A DNA stretch of 64,000 nucleotides from Karalla daura (taxonomy: Eukaryota > Chordata > Actinopteri > Chaetodontiformes > Leiognathidae): contig CM055188.1 in the NCBI GenBank assembly GCA_029224185.1, positions 17,706,497 to 17,770,496 on the forward strand. The letters run 5' to 3'. The notes beneath the pieces are model-generated. The model was not told the origin of the DNA, ran no database searches, and was given only the letters and a program-made list of their open reading frames with translations. The position numbers were made by a program, and so were the translations under genes. The stretch's first letter is position 1. Each line of letters opens with the position of its first letter. Positions 47,720-64,000 of the stretch are shown piece by piece.

Positions 47720-50384
47720 GTAAGTTAGAAAATGTATCATTGGGTTTAACAGCCGGCAGGAAATTAGGCCGGATTGAGGCCGGAGATGTGGCCGAAATAC
47801 AGTAGCTAAGGCTAATACAGCCGAGCTAAGGGGGTGTCTCAGCAGTGATCCTCATGTTATGTCAATAAGAGATTATTACAGGGCGAAAGACATACTGCAC
47901 GTGTCGTCAGGTACAAATTGCACAGAATTGGTCAGATAGTCACAACAGAGTTTATAACTGATTTATAACTGATCTGGTGAATGCTAGTGTCCTTCGAAAA
48001 TAGAGACAGATGTCCAAGGATTTTCTCAACTAGGCTCGTGCTTCAGCACATCATTGAGTCTTTGTCTGCGATGACGAAGCTGTATCCAGTTCAGTCTTTG
48101 AGGGTATGTTGTTAAATCCGATGTGAATCTGTATTAATACGATGGTGGTTTTATTTGATGCGACTCAAATGAGTTAAAAATGTCATTAAAATGAATCCCT
48201 CAGTCAGCCTCACACAATGTCAAGCTTGATGTTAGGTCATATTAGGTGCTTGTTGAAATGGGAACACACACAAGACTGAATTTCAGATGCCTTTGCTGCG
48301 AGTCTTAAAGCTGCCCTCTGAATGCTTGCTGCCCTACAAACACAAATGCGTGGATTAAGTCTGACAGCATCATTACAGCTGCACTCACCCTCTGTTGCTC
48401 ACGGGTGCCAGTTTTCTGTAGCATTAAGATCAGTTTGTCAAATATTCCTAATTTTAAGGTTTTTAGATTTTCAGTCAGAAAACATATTTCCAATGACCTT
48501 GCAGGACAGTGCTATGATTCAGTTCATGCATAGATGTAACTGATCACCACACAATATCAGTACCCCTTTCTTTTTTAAAGGACAAGTGTTAATGTGACTC
48601 CTTTCGACAACAGAAAGGAAAAAGTAAAGTTTCTGTTGTTCAACAGTTGGTGTAATTCATGCCTGAGGCGCATTTTGTGATCTTAAAAATCAACCAGTAA
48701 AAGGATACTAGACATCTCAATACAGCTTCAGACATTATGGAAAAACTGTGAATCACTAGTTTGTTTATAAAGCTCATAAAAAAGTATGCACCGCATATGG
48801 AACACCGCAATATTTAATAAGATGAAAAGCTAGCACTGGCAAGGACAGTTAGAACTGAGGCTTTGAGGTATTATAATGTATCGATTGTCTTCAATATTTT
48901 TTACTTAGTTTCAGTGACTCACACTCTTCATTTTCAGCCAAACAGAAGTAATCATAGCATATATTTATGAGGTAACATCAGAGGTTAGAACTGAACCAGT
49001 TGTTTTTTTAAAGCAATTTGCTAGCAGAGAAAAAGTGAATGTCTCATAATTTCTCCCAAGTAAGCATTGACCAAGTCCTCAGTAGGATGTGCTACTGTGT
49101 TTTATGGTTAGAAGTTCAGCAATTGAAATTCCTCTTTTTACACAGCCCTTCTTTTCATAAATGCACTAGAAAACCAAACGGACTTCTATGAATAATGAGA
49201 TAATAAAAACTCATGATGATTTAATTATACAGTGATCCAGAGTTACTTGTGAATATTGTTAATTGTTGTGGAACACTGATCACATATATACTGTAACACG
49301 TTGGACGTTACATACTGTTGGAGAATCACTGACACATGCTTCCTTTCTCGCCCTTACCCTTTAACAAACAAAATTCCAATTTCTCATTAAAACACAGTGT
49401 AGCATTTGCAGAGTTTGAGGACTAGTTGTAGATGAAAGTTTATTCAGACTGTGAAATAAGAATGACAAGACATTTATGCTACTAAGGCCTCTCTTCATAA
49501 CCACACAGCAATCATAACATTCTGGTATGTGTTGGGCACAGACCTTAACCATTACAGCCCCTTGAAAAACCATGGTGAAAACACAAAGATGAACTAGCTG
49601 TATTACACAGTCAGTAAGTGTGTTCCTGTTACCCCTGATTATTGCAATCGCCTGAATTTCACAAATCCTCTCAAACACTGCTGAAACAATGACGCTTTCA
49701 TGAGGTGTTTTTTTTAGACATATTGATAAAGAAGTGAGTTGCAAAAGTCTAATGCAATTTCTTTGCATGATGTAGGGGGCCATGTAACCAGTACATTTTC
49801 AACAAGATTGTGCAGTCCATGTGACCATAGGAAGAGACAGAACTCTTTCTAATTCTTATCAAAATGTCTAATAAAACCTTGGAAATGGGAAAATGTTTTG
49901 AAATGTTTTTGAATTTCCATCTTCTTCAAGAACAATGGCTCACATGTAAAACAACTTTCAATAGAAAACTTGCAAGTAGCATGATTAATATATCACTTTT
50001 AAATATCACCTTTAATTCATGAAAAACTAGTGGAAACAACCAGTATCTGTGAGAACCATTCCTCTCACTTGGCACATAGAGTACATTAATTTTGAACTTT
50101 AAAGGGAGTAGCTAGTACTTAATTTCATAGTCTGCCTCGTTTTATTGATTTAATTTGTGGGTTGTCCATTTTTTTTTACATATTTCTGCCTCCCCGTAAG
50201 TGACACAATTTGGTCTGCAGGCCAGATAACCCCATTAGAGTCCTCAAAAAGCAGACTTGTCTGTGAAGGTTGTAGTTGTAGTTGTCTGACTGATTGGTTG
50301 TTCTTCAATATACATTTTGGGACTGAATTACTTGTACCAGCAGCACGGCAGGTATCTGCTCAAGTCTGTCTTCAGTGCACATTG

Positions 50385-50565
50385 GATGAAGGCATAGAGG
50401 ATCAATTTAGAGTCTCCAGTTGAAATAAACTCCAAAGGAATCAAGACAACCCAGCAGACAGAGGGAGAGCATGCAAACTCCTCACAGAAAAACCCTCAGC
50501 CCGACCAGTGTTCAGATCAAGGACCTAACTGAGGGGATAGTGCTTCATCCCGTTGTCCCATCTAG
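50385..50565 (-). repeat. Fish LINE 3'-tail type repeat, reversed copy
   Basis: Contains ATTTAGAGTCTCCAGTTGAA, GGGAGAGCATGCAAACTCC..ACAGAAA and CCTCAGCCCGACC. These are the reverse complement of the tail repeat seen at 25,197-25,482, extended by the part carrying GATCAAGGACCTAACT. It sits in intron 1 of cdc42. Confidence 0.7.
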
Positions 50566-53500
50566 GATTTTTTTTTCATTAAATCAACAAGTATAGTCAT
50601 GTACTAATAAGTACCAGCTTGTCTTTAAAGCATTATAGAAATTTGAATTAGCTGTAGTTAAATTACCAAGATAAATAAAAAGGAGCAGAATATGGCAGTA
50701 TCTGAGTATAGCAAAGCATGTCTGCTTCCATCTACCTCCACCAGAACGACACTCATGTCGACAAGTTTGGTTACATCCACTCAACCTCAAATTTCATGCA
50801 CTTTCATGCAATTTCAAACACTCATAGGGATGCGGCACATCTTCATTTCCAGGCCGATTTTCAAGACGCAATGTGGATGTTGACATCTGTGTCACTGTAA
50901 ATCATGTCTGTATACAACATTCACCTGTACTCTGTTCCTTTGTTACACCACATTTGCATGGTAATATTTGGTGTCTGCTGTTTTGTCCCTCCTTTCTCTT
51001 TCAATGACGCCCCCACCCCCACACGGTGGTGCAGAGCTCTGCAGTGGCTCTGCGCTGACGTACTGTAACTTTTGGAGGAGAAGCAGGAGAATTGTGCCGT
51101 GCTCCACATATATCTTAGAGTGGGTCAACTTGAAACCCATAGCACTTCAAGGGGGACCACATTGTTACAGAAATGTATTAAGGTTGTTTTTAATTCACTT
51201 TTAAGGCATTGTTTATTTAAAATATATTCTGCAGTGCAATGGAACATCTATATATATTTTTATAGCCAACAAACAGTTCAGAATTTTAACAGTGCTTTTT
51301 CCTACCACTAGTCAGAATGTTGGTTAAAACATGAATCTGTCGAAATGCCAACAAAACTGAAACCTTTAAGACAAAACTCAAATTCTGCAAAGCTTCTTTA
51401 TTTGTTTAAAGCTTTTGTGTACGCATTCTGGTCTGCTGCCTCAGACGCATCCCTAGATTGCTGTTTCAGACATGTTTTAATATGCGGTACTGGTATAATG
51501 TGCTGTAAATCCAGGCTTTCAAAGACTCACCTTTTCACTGTCAAAATCCCAAATTCGGTTTGCACATATGCATTAATTATTAATAAACCCTTGAATCACC
51601 TATTTCAAATCAAACAAATGATGAAAACATGAAGGCAAAGATTCAGAGCTGTGATGGAAAGCATCAAATGCAAGAAAAGATGAGTTTTCCTATTGGGAAT
51701 GGCCTGTTGAGGCTATTGGAAAGTATACTTTTGCTATTCATATCAAACTACGCCTGAAGTTTTGAAGCTGTAGATCTTTTGTGTCCAGACTGCCATTCTG
51801 ATACTGGCCGATACCATTGACTTGAATTGACAGTTGAATTGAGAGTTGCCCTCATTCTTAATATGCAAATCTAATGAAATCTTTCACCCGTCCAAATAAT
51901 CTGCCAATTGTTTTGTTGCATTTTAATGGGTGTGGGTCTCAGATATTGCCAACTCCTAGCTGTGTTCCTGTACATCCATCTGAATCTGCAAAACTTCTCA
52001 AAGCAATAGGTACATAGATGCAGTGCAACTGAGTATAATTTTCTTTCAACACTTGCATGCTTTTACTAGTAATGGAATATCTCTATGTTGTGTTATTAGC
52101 ACTTGGAGAAGGATCTCCGGTTTTTACTCTTCGTAATGACTTGTCGTAAATTTACATTATGTAACTGGTATGTAAAATACTCCTGTTTGATGTCTGTGGA
52201 GGAGTTTAGTGGCTGTTGGATTTTGATCTTAGTTTTAATCCATCCATCATATCAACCACTTAAGCACCTTTTCATCAACATTGTTCCTGTTCAGTTTGGC
52301 AAGTACTTACTTGTGCACCAGGCACTACCTGGTACTTGTGTAGTGTAAAAGGGCCATTAGTACCTTAATTGTCTTCTGCTACTGGATGTTCAGCACACAT
52401 AGGGTGAAGGCAGGGATTCTTTTTGGACAGGTCACACAAACACCATTCACTCTCACAGTAAGGGGCAATTGAAAGCCTCCATTTCAATCAATTATAAAGA
52501 ATACTCTGTGTTTTGTTTTTGTTGATATGTTATGTATGTTATAAGAGTTTAAAAGCATTCCACAGTCAAATTTTAAAAAAGAGAGAAAAAAAATGCAAAT
52601 GTGATATTAACAACCCATGATTCTTCACAAGCATGCGGGAAAAGAACTTGATGAGTAGTGCAATTACAGGTGGCTGATATTTCACCTCTCATGATCAACA
52701 TTAAGAGCTATAGATGGAACGATCTGGACCTCACAGGAAGCAGATATTGAAGGATATTTTATGTACATTTAGAGATGTTTCCAGTGTTTAAAATAAAACA
52801 AATGTGTGATCTCCAAAGCCAAATGGGGTCAGTACTCTATAGCAGTAGGACATGTACCACCAAATGGATTTTTACGTAGTTTGCATTTCAGAAGGAAGTA
52901 AATCTACTTATAGCACCACATTAATATTTCCATCAGGTCAAATTCGTTGTGTTTACAATGACTAGATAAAAAACATGTTCTGAACAAACATTTCATGGAC
53001 CATTGAAGAAAAGCATTCAAATGCTTTGTGTTATGCTAAGTAGGCCTGTGCTTAATGTAGCTTACTGACAGGTTTACTCTTCTGTATTCTGCGTGTCAAA
53101 ACAGAATAGAAATGCTTCTCTAAGTGTTTGGTCACTTGTGGGCTTGCTTCCCTTAACTGGAAACTGCTTGTTTGATTGACACGTCATTGCCTACCTAATC
53201 TTGGTAAAAAATTTTATTCTTGACAATGGCACTAGTGGAATTGTAGAAACCCAAACTCTATCCACAAAAGCTAGAATTCCCAAATTATGCCCATTGAGTT
53301 GCTGTCTACGGGGCGTCACCATGACTCAAACTAAAGAAGAAGTTATACCAAAGAAAATGTGCCATGCCAAGAGCCATTGTAAGTCATTACTCCATTTGAC
53401 ACCCAGACACATAATCCGTATTTCCTCCAGTGTCATATCAGGGACTGTGATTGGTAATGGACCGTTGCCCTTTTCTGTTACCCTTTTCTGGTACAGATCT

Positions 53501-53843
53501 GGGTACAGATCGAGTTGTAACAAACAGTTCAATAGCAGAGATGACTCCTGAATACATAGAAATAGGGGCTGTTGAATATCGTCTGCGTACCGATGACAAT
53601 TCCTTCAAGTGCCACCAGTGTAGAGGGATGCCGGCCCTTGCTCTATTGACAGTGGACCCACTTGCACAATGTAGTGGACATACTTCCGCTTTACAAAGTT
53701 ACACCTTGCTTACCTCTGGCTTTGAACTTCAAAGTTGCCGTATTTAGAGTACTGCACTTAACACATAACTTTTTTTTTTGCCTTTGTTTTTTTGGAATGT
53801 ATTGTTAATAGTATGGTTGATGTGATTGATTGATTTTTGTATG

Positions 53844-53873
53844 TTGGGTTTGGGTTCGGGTTAGGGTTAGGGT
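53844..53873. repeat. Short interstitial telomere-like repeat
   Basis: Five units of TTGGGT/TTCGGG/TTAGGG type, the last two or three being perfect TTAGGG. Too short and degenerate to be a chromosome end. Confidence 0.8.
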
Positions 53874-54052
53874 TGTTTGACCCAATAAGGTGGGTATAAT
53901 GTTACGTGAAATATTCAAATTGCAGTCACTAAGACTAATTTGTCTGTAGTCACTTTAATTTAACAATGTAGTTGAATGTTTACAGTGTTATTCAGTGGTG
54001 GCTGATGGTGTAATTGATCGGATGGGCTAACAAATTCATCCTCAACCCCCAC

Positions 54053-54100
54053 ATCTCTCTCTCTCGCTCTCTCTCTCGCTTTCTCTCTCTCTCCCTCCCT
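54053..54100. repeat. (CT)n microsatellite
   Basis: An imperfect CT-repeat tract about 120 bases upstream of the cdc42 acceptor. Confidence 0.85.
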
Positions 54101-54250
54101 ATTTGTGCACACAGACACACGGACATGCACATACTGTTAGAAAGTGTGTGTAGACTTAACTTAAGAGTTAGCAAAGCCCTCAATTAAGTTTCTTCTCCAT
54201 GTTTTTTCTCATTTCTCTTCCAGATCTTGAATGAATTGAGTGAAGACTGA

Positions 54251-60009
<5,759 letters not shown>

Positions 60010-61359
60010 GTGGCTCTTACCTTTTCAAAGCACACACATACCATCTACATACATACATGGTAAATACATACACACACAGACACATGCTCACATCCAAACA
60101 GACACATACACACAACCCCCCAACCCCACCCCTTTCCTTGCTCTGCTAAGGCTGATTGACAGAAGTTTTCAAATGGGAAACTAGAAACAAAAGAGCCTAC
60201 CAAGTTTCAGATAATCGTCTGCAATAATAAGAAGCTACATCCTCTAAATCTGAATTTGGGACAGAAGATTAGCCTAAACTGTGGGCTCTGGGCAGGGAGG
60301 CATAGCCTCAGACTGGACACATCAAGCTTATATACAAGTAGAATTCATTCTGTGGAGTTTTTGATGAATCAATTTCGATTCAGTCAATGTTGTGGCCTAA
60401 CTATCTTTTAGATGCACAACCATTTAGTTGTTCACAGCAAATGTAAAGGATTCCTGGATATTTGCCCAGGCCCTGCCCCTCTCAGCTGCCAGAGGAGTGG
60501 CTGCTCAAGCTGCTGGTCCCCCACCCACCCATCATCGATCGTTCTTTCACAGCACTACCAGACGAGATGCTTTACAGGGTAGTGTTTTGTTTTTGTTTTT
60601 GCCAACAGTCCCTTTCTCGTAAAACACAAGACAAGTCTGAGATATTTATTCCAGGTAGACGTGCTCTTAACCACTAAGAAAACTGTGTCAGTGTGACAAG
60701 ACAGTAAATCTGGGTAATGTGGGTAAAACTCCACCACTGTCTTACCAAGTCAATGGAATGGGTAAAACTGCCATCTATTATCCAGTCCTCTTAGGGTGGA
60801 CTCCGACAGTGCTCTGTGTCGATCCATTTGGAGTGTAAAGTCACTTGAAGAGCTAAAGGCACTCGTAGTCATGTGTCCGGTAGTCGACCCCAGGAATTGG
60901 CCTCTTAGATGCAGGGAACTTAAACAGTGTTAGCAGAACAAGCGGTGTGTTCTTTTTGCTTTGCCAGGGACCAAGGGAGGGTGACGCAGGATGCTGGTTT
61001 AACATCACCTTACATTTGGAACGGGTACAGCAGAAACCTCCTCAGCTCCTACTGGCAGTCACATCTGGAGAGCTGTATTTAGACAACTGATCAATGAACA
61101 TGAATTTCCACCAGAATTCTGTGCCAGATCAGAATTTGGTGCCTTCCTGTAGTGTGTTTTATCCAGGCTGTGTGTCTGAGTTGAGAAGGGCTGTCTAATC
61201 TGTTGTACCCATTCAAACGGTCTGGTGCTGCATGTAGCTGAGCCTTGGTCTCTGTTCTAAATGATAGGTTTAACAGATGTGATTATAATGTTGATGTAGG
61301 CTCCAGGTGTTTTTACCAAAATCTTTTTTTCTTCATTATTTCTGTTTGTGTGTTTTTTT

Positions 61360-61391
<32 letters not shown>

Positions 61392-61500
61392 AAAAGGTTA
61401 CTTTCACTCCTTTTACACATAGGAACTCATCTGGACCCTTACCTTCCAGTTCATAGCAAGAGATCTCTGGTTTAGTTTCAATAAAGACCTCCAATGGCAG
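60010..61500 (+). terminator. cdc42: 3' UTR and polyadenylation signal of the CVLL isoform
   Basis: After the TGA stop at 60,007-60,009 there is about 1.5 kb of sequence without further exons, including CA-rich and TA-rich tracts. AATAAA follows at 61,480-61,485. A further ATTAAA lies at 61,681-61,686 and could be an alternative end. The 60,480-60,620 frames are not coding. Confidence 0.65.
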
Positions 61501-61699
61501 AGAGACTGTTTGGTAAGATTATTTGTGATTGGTTGGTTGTTTTTCATAACTGGTGGCTTAGAGTTGGGTTGATATCCAGATCAAGTCAGTATAATTATTA
61601 TACCCTGTTGTTGTTTTGGTGCAAAACCAAATGCTTTGTCTAAAGTCTTTGTTCTTTGTATATGCATTCTTTTCAAAAATATTAAACTTATACCTTAAT

Positions 61700-62540
61700 T
61701 GCCTTTATCACTTTGCCATTATTTCCACAGTGACTTCTCAAAACTAGATTAATCTGCTTTATTGCAATAACCGTTTTAATTTAGTCTTCCATTTTTTTAA
61801 TGCACATATGTAATATTACATTCAGGCAGCAGGAGGTGCTGTCCACTTAAACATGGACTTGCTTCTGTGGGAAACGGTCAAACTAATGTTCACTGGACAA
61901 CATTGGTTCCCACAGTTTAAAGTGATGATTGGATGTGAGCAATAGGGTTTTTCACATCCCACAATAACATTTTTGTAAAGAAATGAAAGATATTCCCAGA
62001 AATGATACTTACAAAGTACTGTAGGAAATCAAATGAGTCCATAAAGTGTGTTTTTAGTATCTTTAAATTCCCCCATGGTGCTAAAGATGGCTTAGAGAAA
62101 GACCTGTATTGGCTTTTTATAACCAATCCACATGATAAGGAAGATGTGAAAGGGTGAAACATGATGAAATTAAGTGACATCATGAAATCAAAACGCGCAT
62201 CTCTTTCTAAAATTTTGGATTTCAAAAGTGATATGATTTTGTCAGAACCAACTTGTAGATTGGTCAAAATACATTTGTAGTAATTGCATTTAAAATCTGG
62301 AAAACTATTATTTAAAAATAAAATTAAGTACTATTAGTTTAGATCATACATATTTGATAGATAGAGACTAAGAAAATAATGATACCTGTGGAAGAGTGTT
62401 CCAAAAATTTGCAAGTTCCAAGAGTTGTCTAATTTCAAGACACTTAGCCCACTGTTTTGTGAAGTCAATCACCACTTGAAAGTTGATATTGAATTGATAA
62501 CTGCAAACTAATCACTTTTTCTGGTATTTAATGACAAAAA
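61700..62540. other. Intergenic stretch, no gene seen
   Basis: AT-rich DNA downstream of cdc42. The 116-codon minus frame at 61,917-62,267 has no recognisable motif. Confidence 0.5.
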
Positions 62541-63010
62541 AAATGTCCACAATTCCAGTCTGTCTTGTACTCACCTCTTGCCTTTTACACACAACATGTA
62601 CACACAGTGCACTGCTGGACTGCTGGTGTTGAGAGATCAGTATCACTTTCACACAGCTTACACAGATGTCCGGGAATTCCTCACACTGCAGCAAATGAGG
62701 GCTGCATCCCATGTTTGGTGACCTGGATCATCTGCCACAAACGGCTGGGAAACGTGTTGCACTGTCCCCCCACAACAGACCACCCCATCACCACCATTGC
62801 CCCTGCCGACCCTCCACCCTCATCCAGGCGTTCACACATTCCCTGCGTTTCTGGAGTGCTGTCTGTCAGCGCCTTCTTCTACTAAAGAGACGCTGACAGC
62901 CATTAATTATCACAGAGGCTGAACGAAGGGCATTCCTCTCTGCTGAAATGTTGGTGTACGCATACACACACGCTCCTCAGCCCTCTGCGTCCACACTCAA
63001 ATACACCACC
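62540..63010. promoter_or_regulatory. Candidate noncoding element or 3' UTR of the next gene
   Basis: A GC-richer, non-repetitive block including GACAGCCATTAATTATCACAG near 62,894. It may be a regulatory element or untranslated sequence of a neighbour beyond the right edge. CDC42 is followed by WNT4 in human, but no Wnt coding sequence is present here. Confidence 0.3.
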
Positions 63011-64000
63011 TGGCTTCCATTGGTCTTCATCACATCTGACAAATGAATCTGAATGTTTTGTCCTCTGGGCTCATCCCATCACCTTCCTGACTGGCTGGGT
63101 GTCTTCTCATGGTTGGACAGGCAAGCAGAGATGGGGATGTGACCAACAATAAGCACCACTGGAGAAACCTGCACTACACACTACGCAGGTGGAGCACAGC
63201 CTGTGTGTGTGTGCCCTGCACATTTTAGGATTTTATAATTTTACAACATTTTGCAAAGATACTGACTTGTGATGAAAACCACCCTGAGGACATAAGCAGT
63301 TTTTCAGAACTCAGCAGTAAATCAGTGACACACCTGCTATGTGTGTCCATGAAAAAATGGATCTCCAAGACCAGTTGTTGCTAGAATGCAGCCTACTCAG
63401 CCACGCCCGGTCTGAACCCTGGACAGTTTCTGCTGCTCCACTGTCCACAGCTGCTGCCAGCACATTCAATCCAATGTGTTTTTCATGTGGATGCTGGCTG
63501 CGGTGTACAAGTGCAGGTCTGGCCCGAGTCTGCTTGGTCCAAACCCTCTCCAGCAGGTATGATGAGATGCCACACCCAAAAAAAGGGAAAGGGGCCATCT
63601 TTATTTTTAACTTCTGTAAATTATGTGGGGAGAGGAGAAACTTCTCCACTGTGGGATGAAATGAAAGATGTCCTGTCCTGCTCTGTGCTCTGGCTTACTT
63701 ATTTGCACCATGTTCCTTCTAGTGGGAAAAATATTCACACATTCGAATGCAGCTTCTTCAGACCAACTGAGTAAAAATCCTATGGTTCTGTTTTTTTGTA
63801 TTACTTGGTTTCAGGCAATATGGTGCAGACTGATGCACTGGGATACATCAAGGATGCATGCATCCTTGAATCCTGCATGTTCCAAAGAATGGAGGGTATT
63901 TTGTGTCTTGACACCAGACTTCTTGCCCAGGTGGTTGTATACACTTCCTTTGAGTGCTGCTCCTAATGCACCTACAGGAGCACCTGTCTGATGGAGTAAA
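63010..64000. other. Intergenic stretch, no gene identified
   Basis: Overlapping open frames of about 100 codons occur on both strands (63,311-63,991). None resembles a known protein, and none has convincing start, splice or polyadenylation context. Confidence 0.45.

Larger units (their letters stand above)
47720..54223 (+). other. cdc42: Probable intron 1 of cdc42
   Basis: Lies between the inferred noncoding exon and the acceptor TTCTCTTCCAG at 54,213-54,223. Apart from the repeats listed separately I see no exon. The longest frame (49,361-49,783, minus) has no recognisable motif. The block 53,200-53,760 is somewhat GC-richer, but I cannot assign it. Confidence 0.6.

Noticed and set aside
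49361..49783. 140-codon minus-strand frame in cdc42 intron 1
   Set aside because: No recognisable motif, no splice or polyadenylation context, and a composition like the surrounding AT-rich DNA.
53201..53747. Overlapping frames of about 100 codons that might be a pseudogene or transposase piece
   Set aside because: Neither strand gives a motif I can name, and no frame is conserved in composition, so no call is made.
63311..63991. Possible coding sequence of the next gene (for example wnt4)
   Set aside because: No cysteine pattern or other Wnt motif appears in any frame, and the frames overlap on both strands.

Overview
The window is vertebrate nuclear DNA, most likely from a ray-finned (teleost) fish. 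The evidence is two intron-containing genes with vertebrate-type structure, fish-style LINE and SINE relics, abundant (CA)n, (GATA)n and (GAAA)n microsatellites, AT-rich noncoding sequence and short introns. There are no bacterial operons, CRISPR arrays or tRNA genes that I can support. The species cannot be named from this sequence.

Only two protein-coding genes can be reconstructed completely, both on the + strand in the right third. The first is snrpe (coding exons between 42,781 and 46,306), encoding the 92-residue Sm core protein E. The second is cdc42 (coding exons between 54,260 and 60,009), encoding the 191-residue Rho-family GTPase. Its two alternative last exons give a CCIF tail (brain-type) and a CVLL tail (ubiquitous type). 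A likely cdc42 promoter and noncoding first exon lie at about 46,990-47,719, and the 6.5 kb between them and the coding exons is intron 1.

The left 42 kb contains no recognisable coding exon. It holds a CpG-rich, promoter-like block at 14.7-15.4 kb that looks like the first, noncoding exon of a minus-strand gene running off the left edge. It also holds several GC-richer, motif-dense blocks resembling conserved noncoding regulatory elements (6.0-6.8, 8.8-9.4, 9.7-10.1, 10.6, 12.2, 18.3, 31.0-31.4, 32.9-33.3, 36.6-37.1 and 40.7-42.0 kb). Mobile-element relics are a decayed non-LTR retrotransposon at 4.1-5.4 kb, LINE-tail repeats at 2.9, 25.2 and 50.4 kb, an LTR-like region at 22.0-23.8 kb, and two related nonautonomous DNA-transposon copies at 26.6 and 58.1 kb. 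Conservation itself cannot be seen in one sequence, so every regulatory block is a prediction.

The most interesting points are these. The first intron of snrpe has textbook minor-spliceosome (U12-type) signals, in a gene for a component of both spliceosomes. One cdc42 intron starts with GC instead of GT. CTCF-like sites bracket snrpe, at the border between the gene-poor left part and the housekeeping-gene part. Blocks at 31.2, 18.4 and 32.9 kb are packed with SOX/TCF-type HMG motifs. I found no clear sign of a wholly undescribed molecular system.
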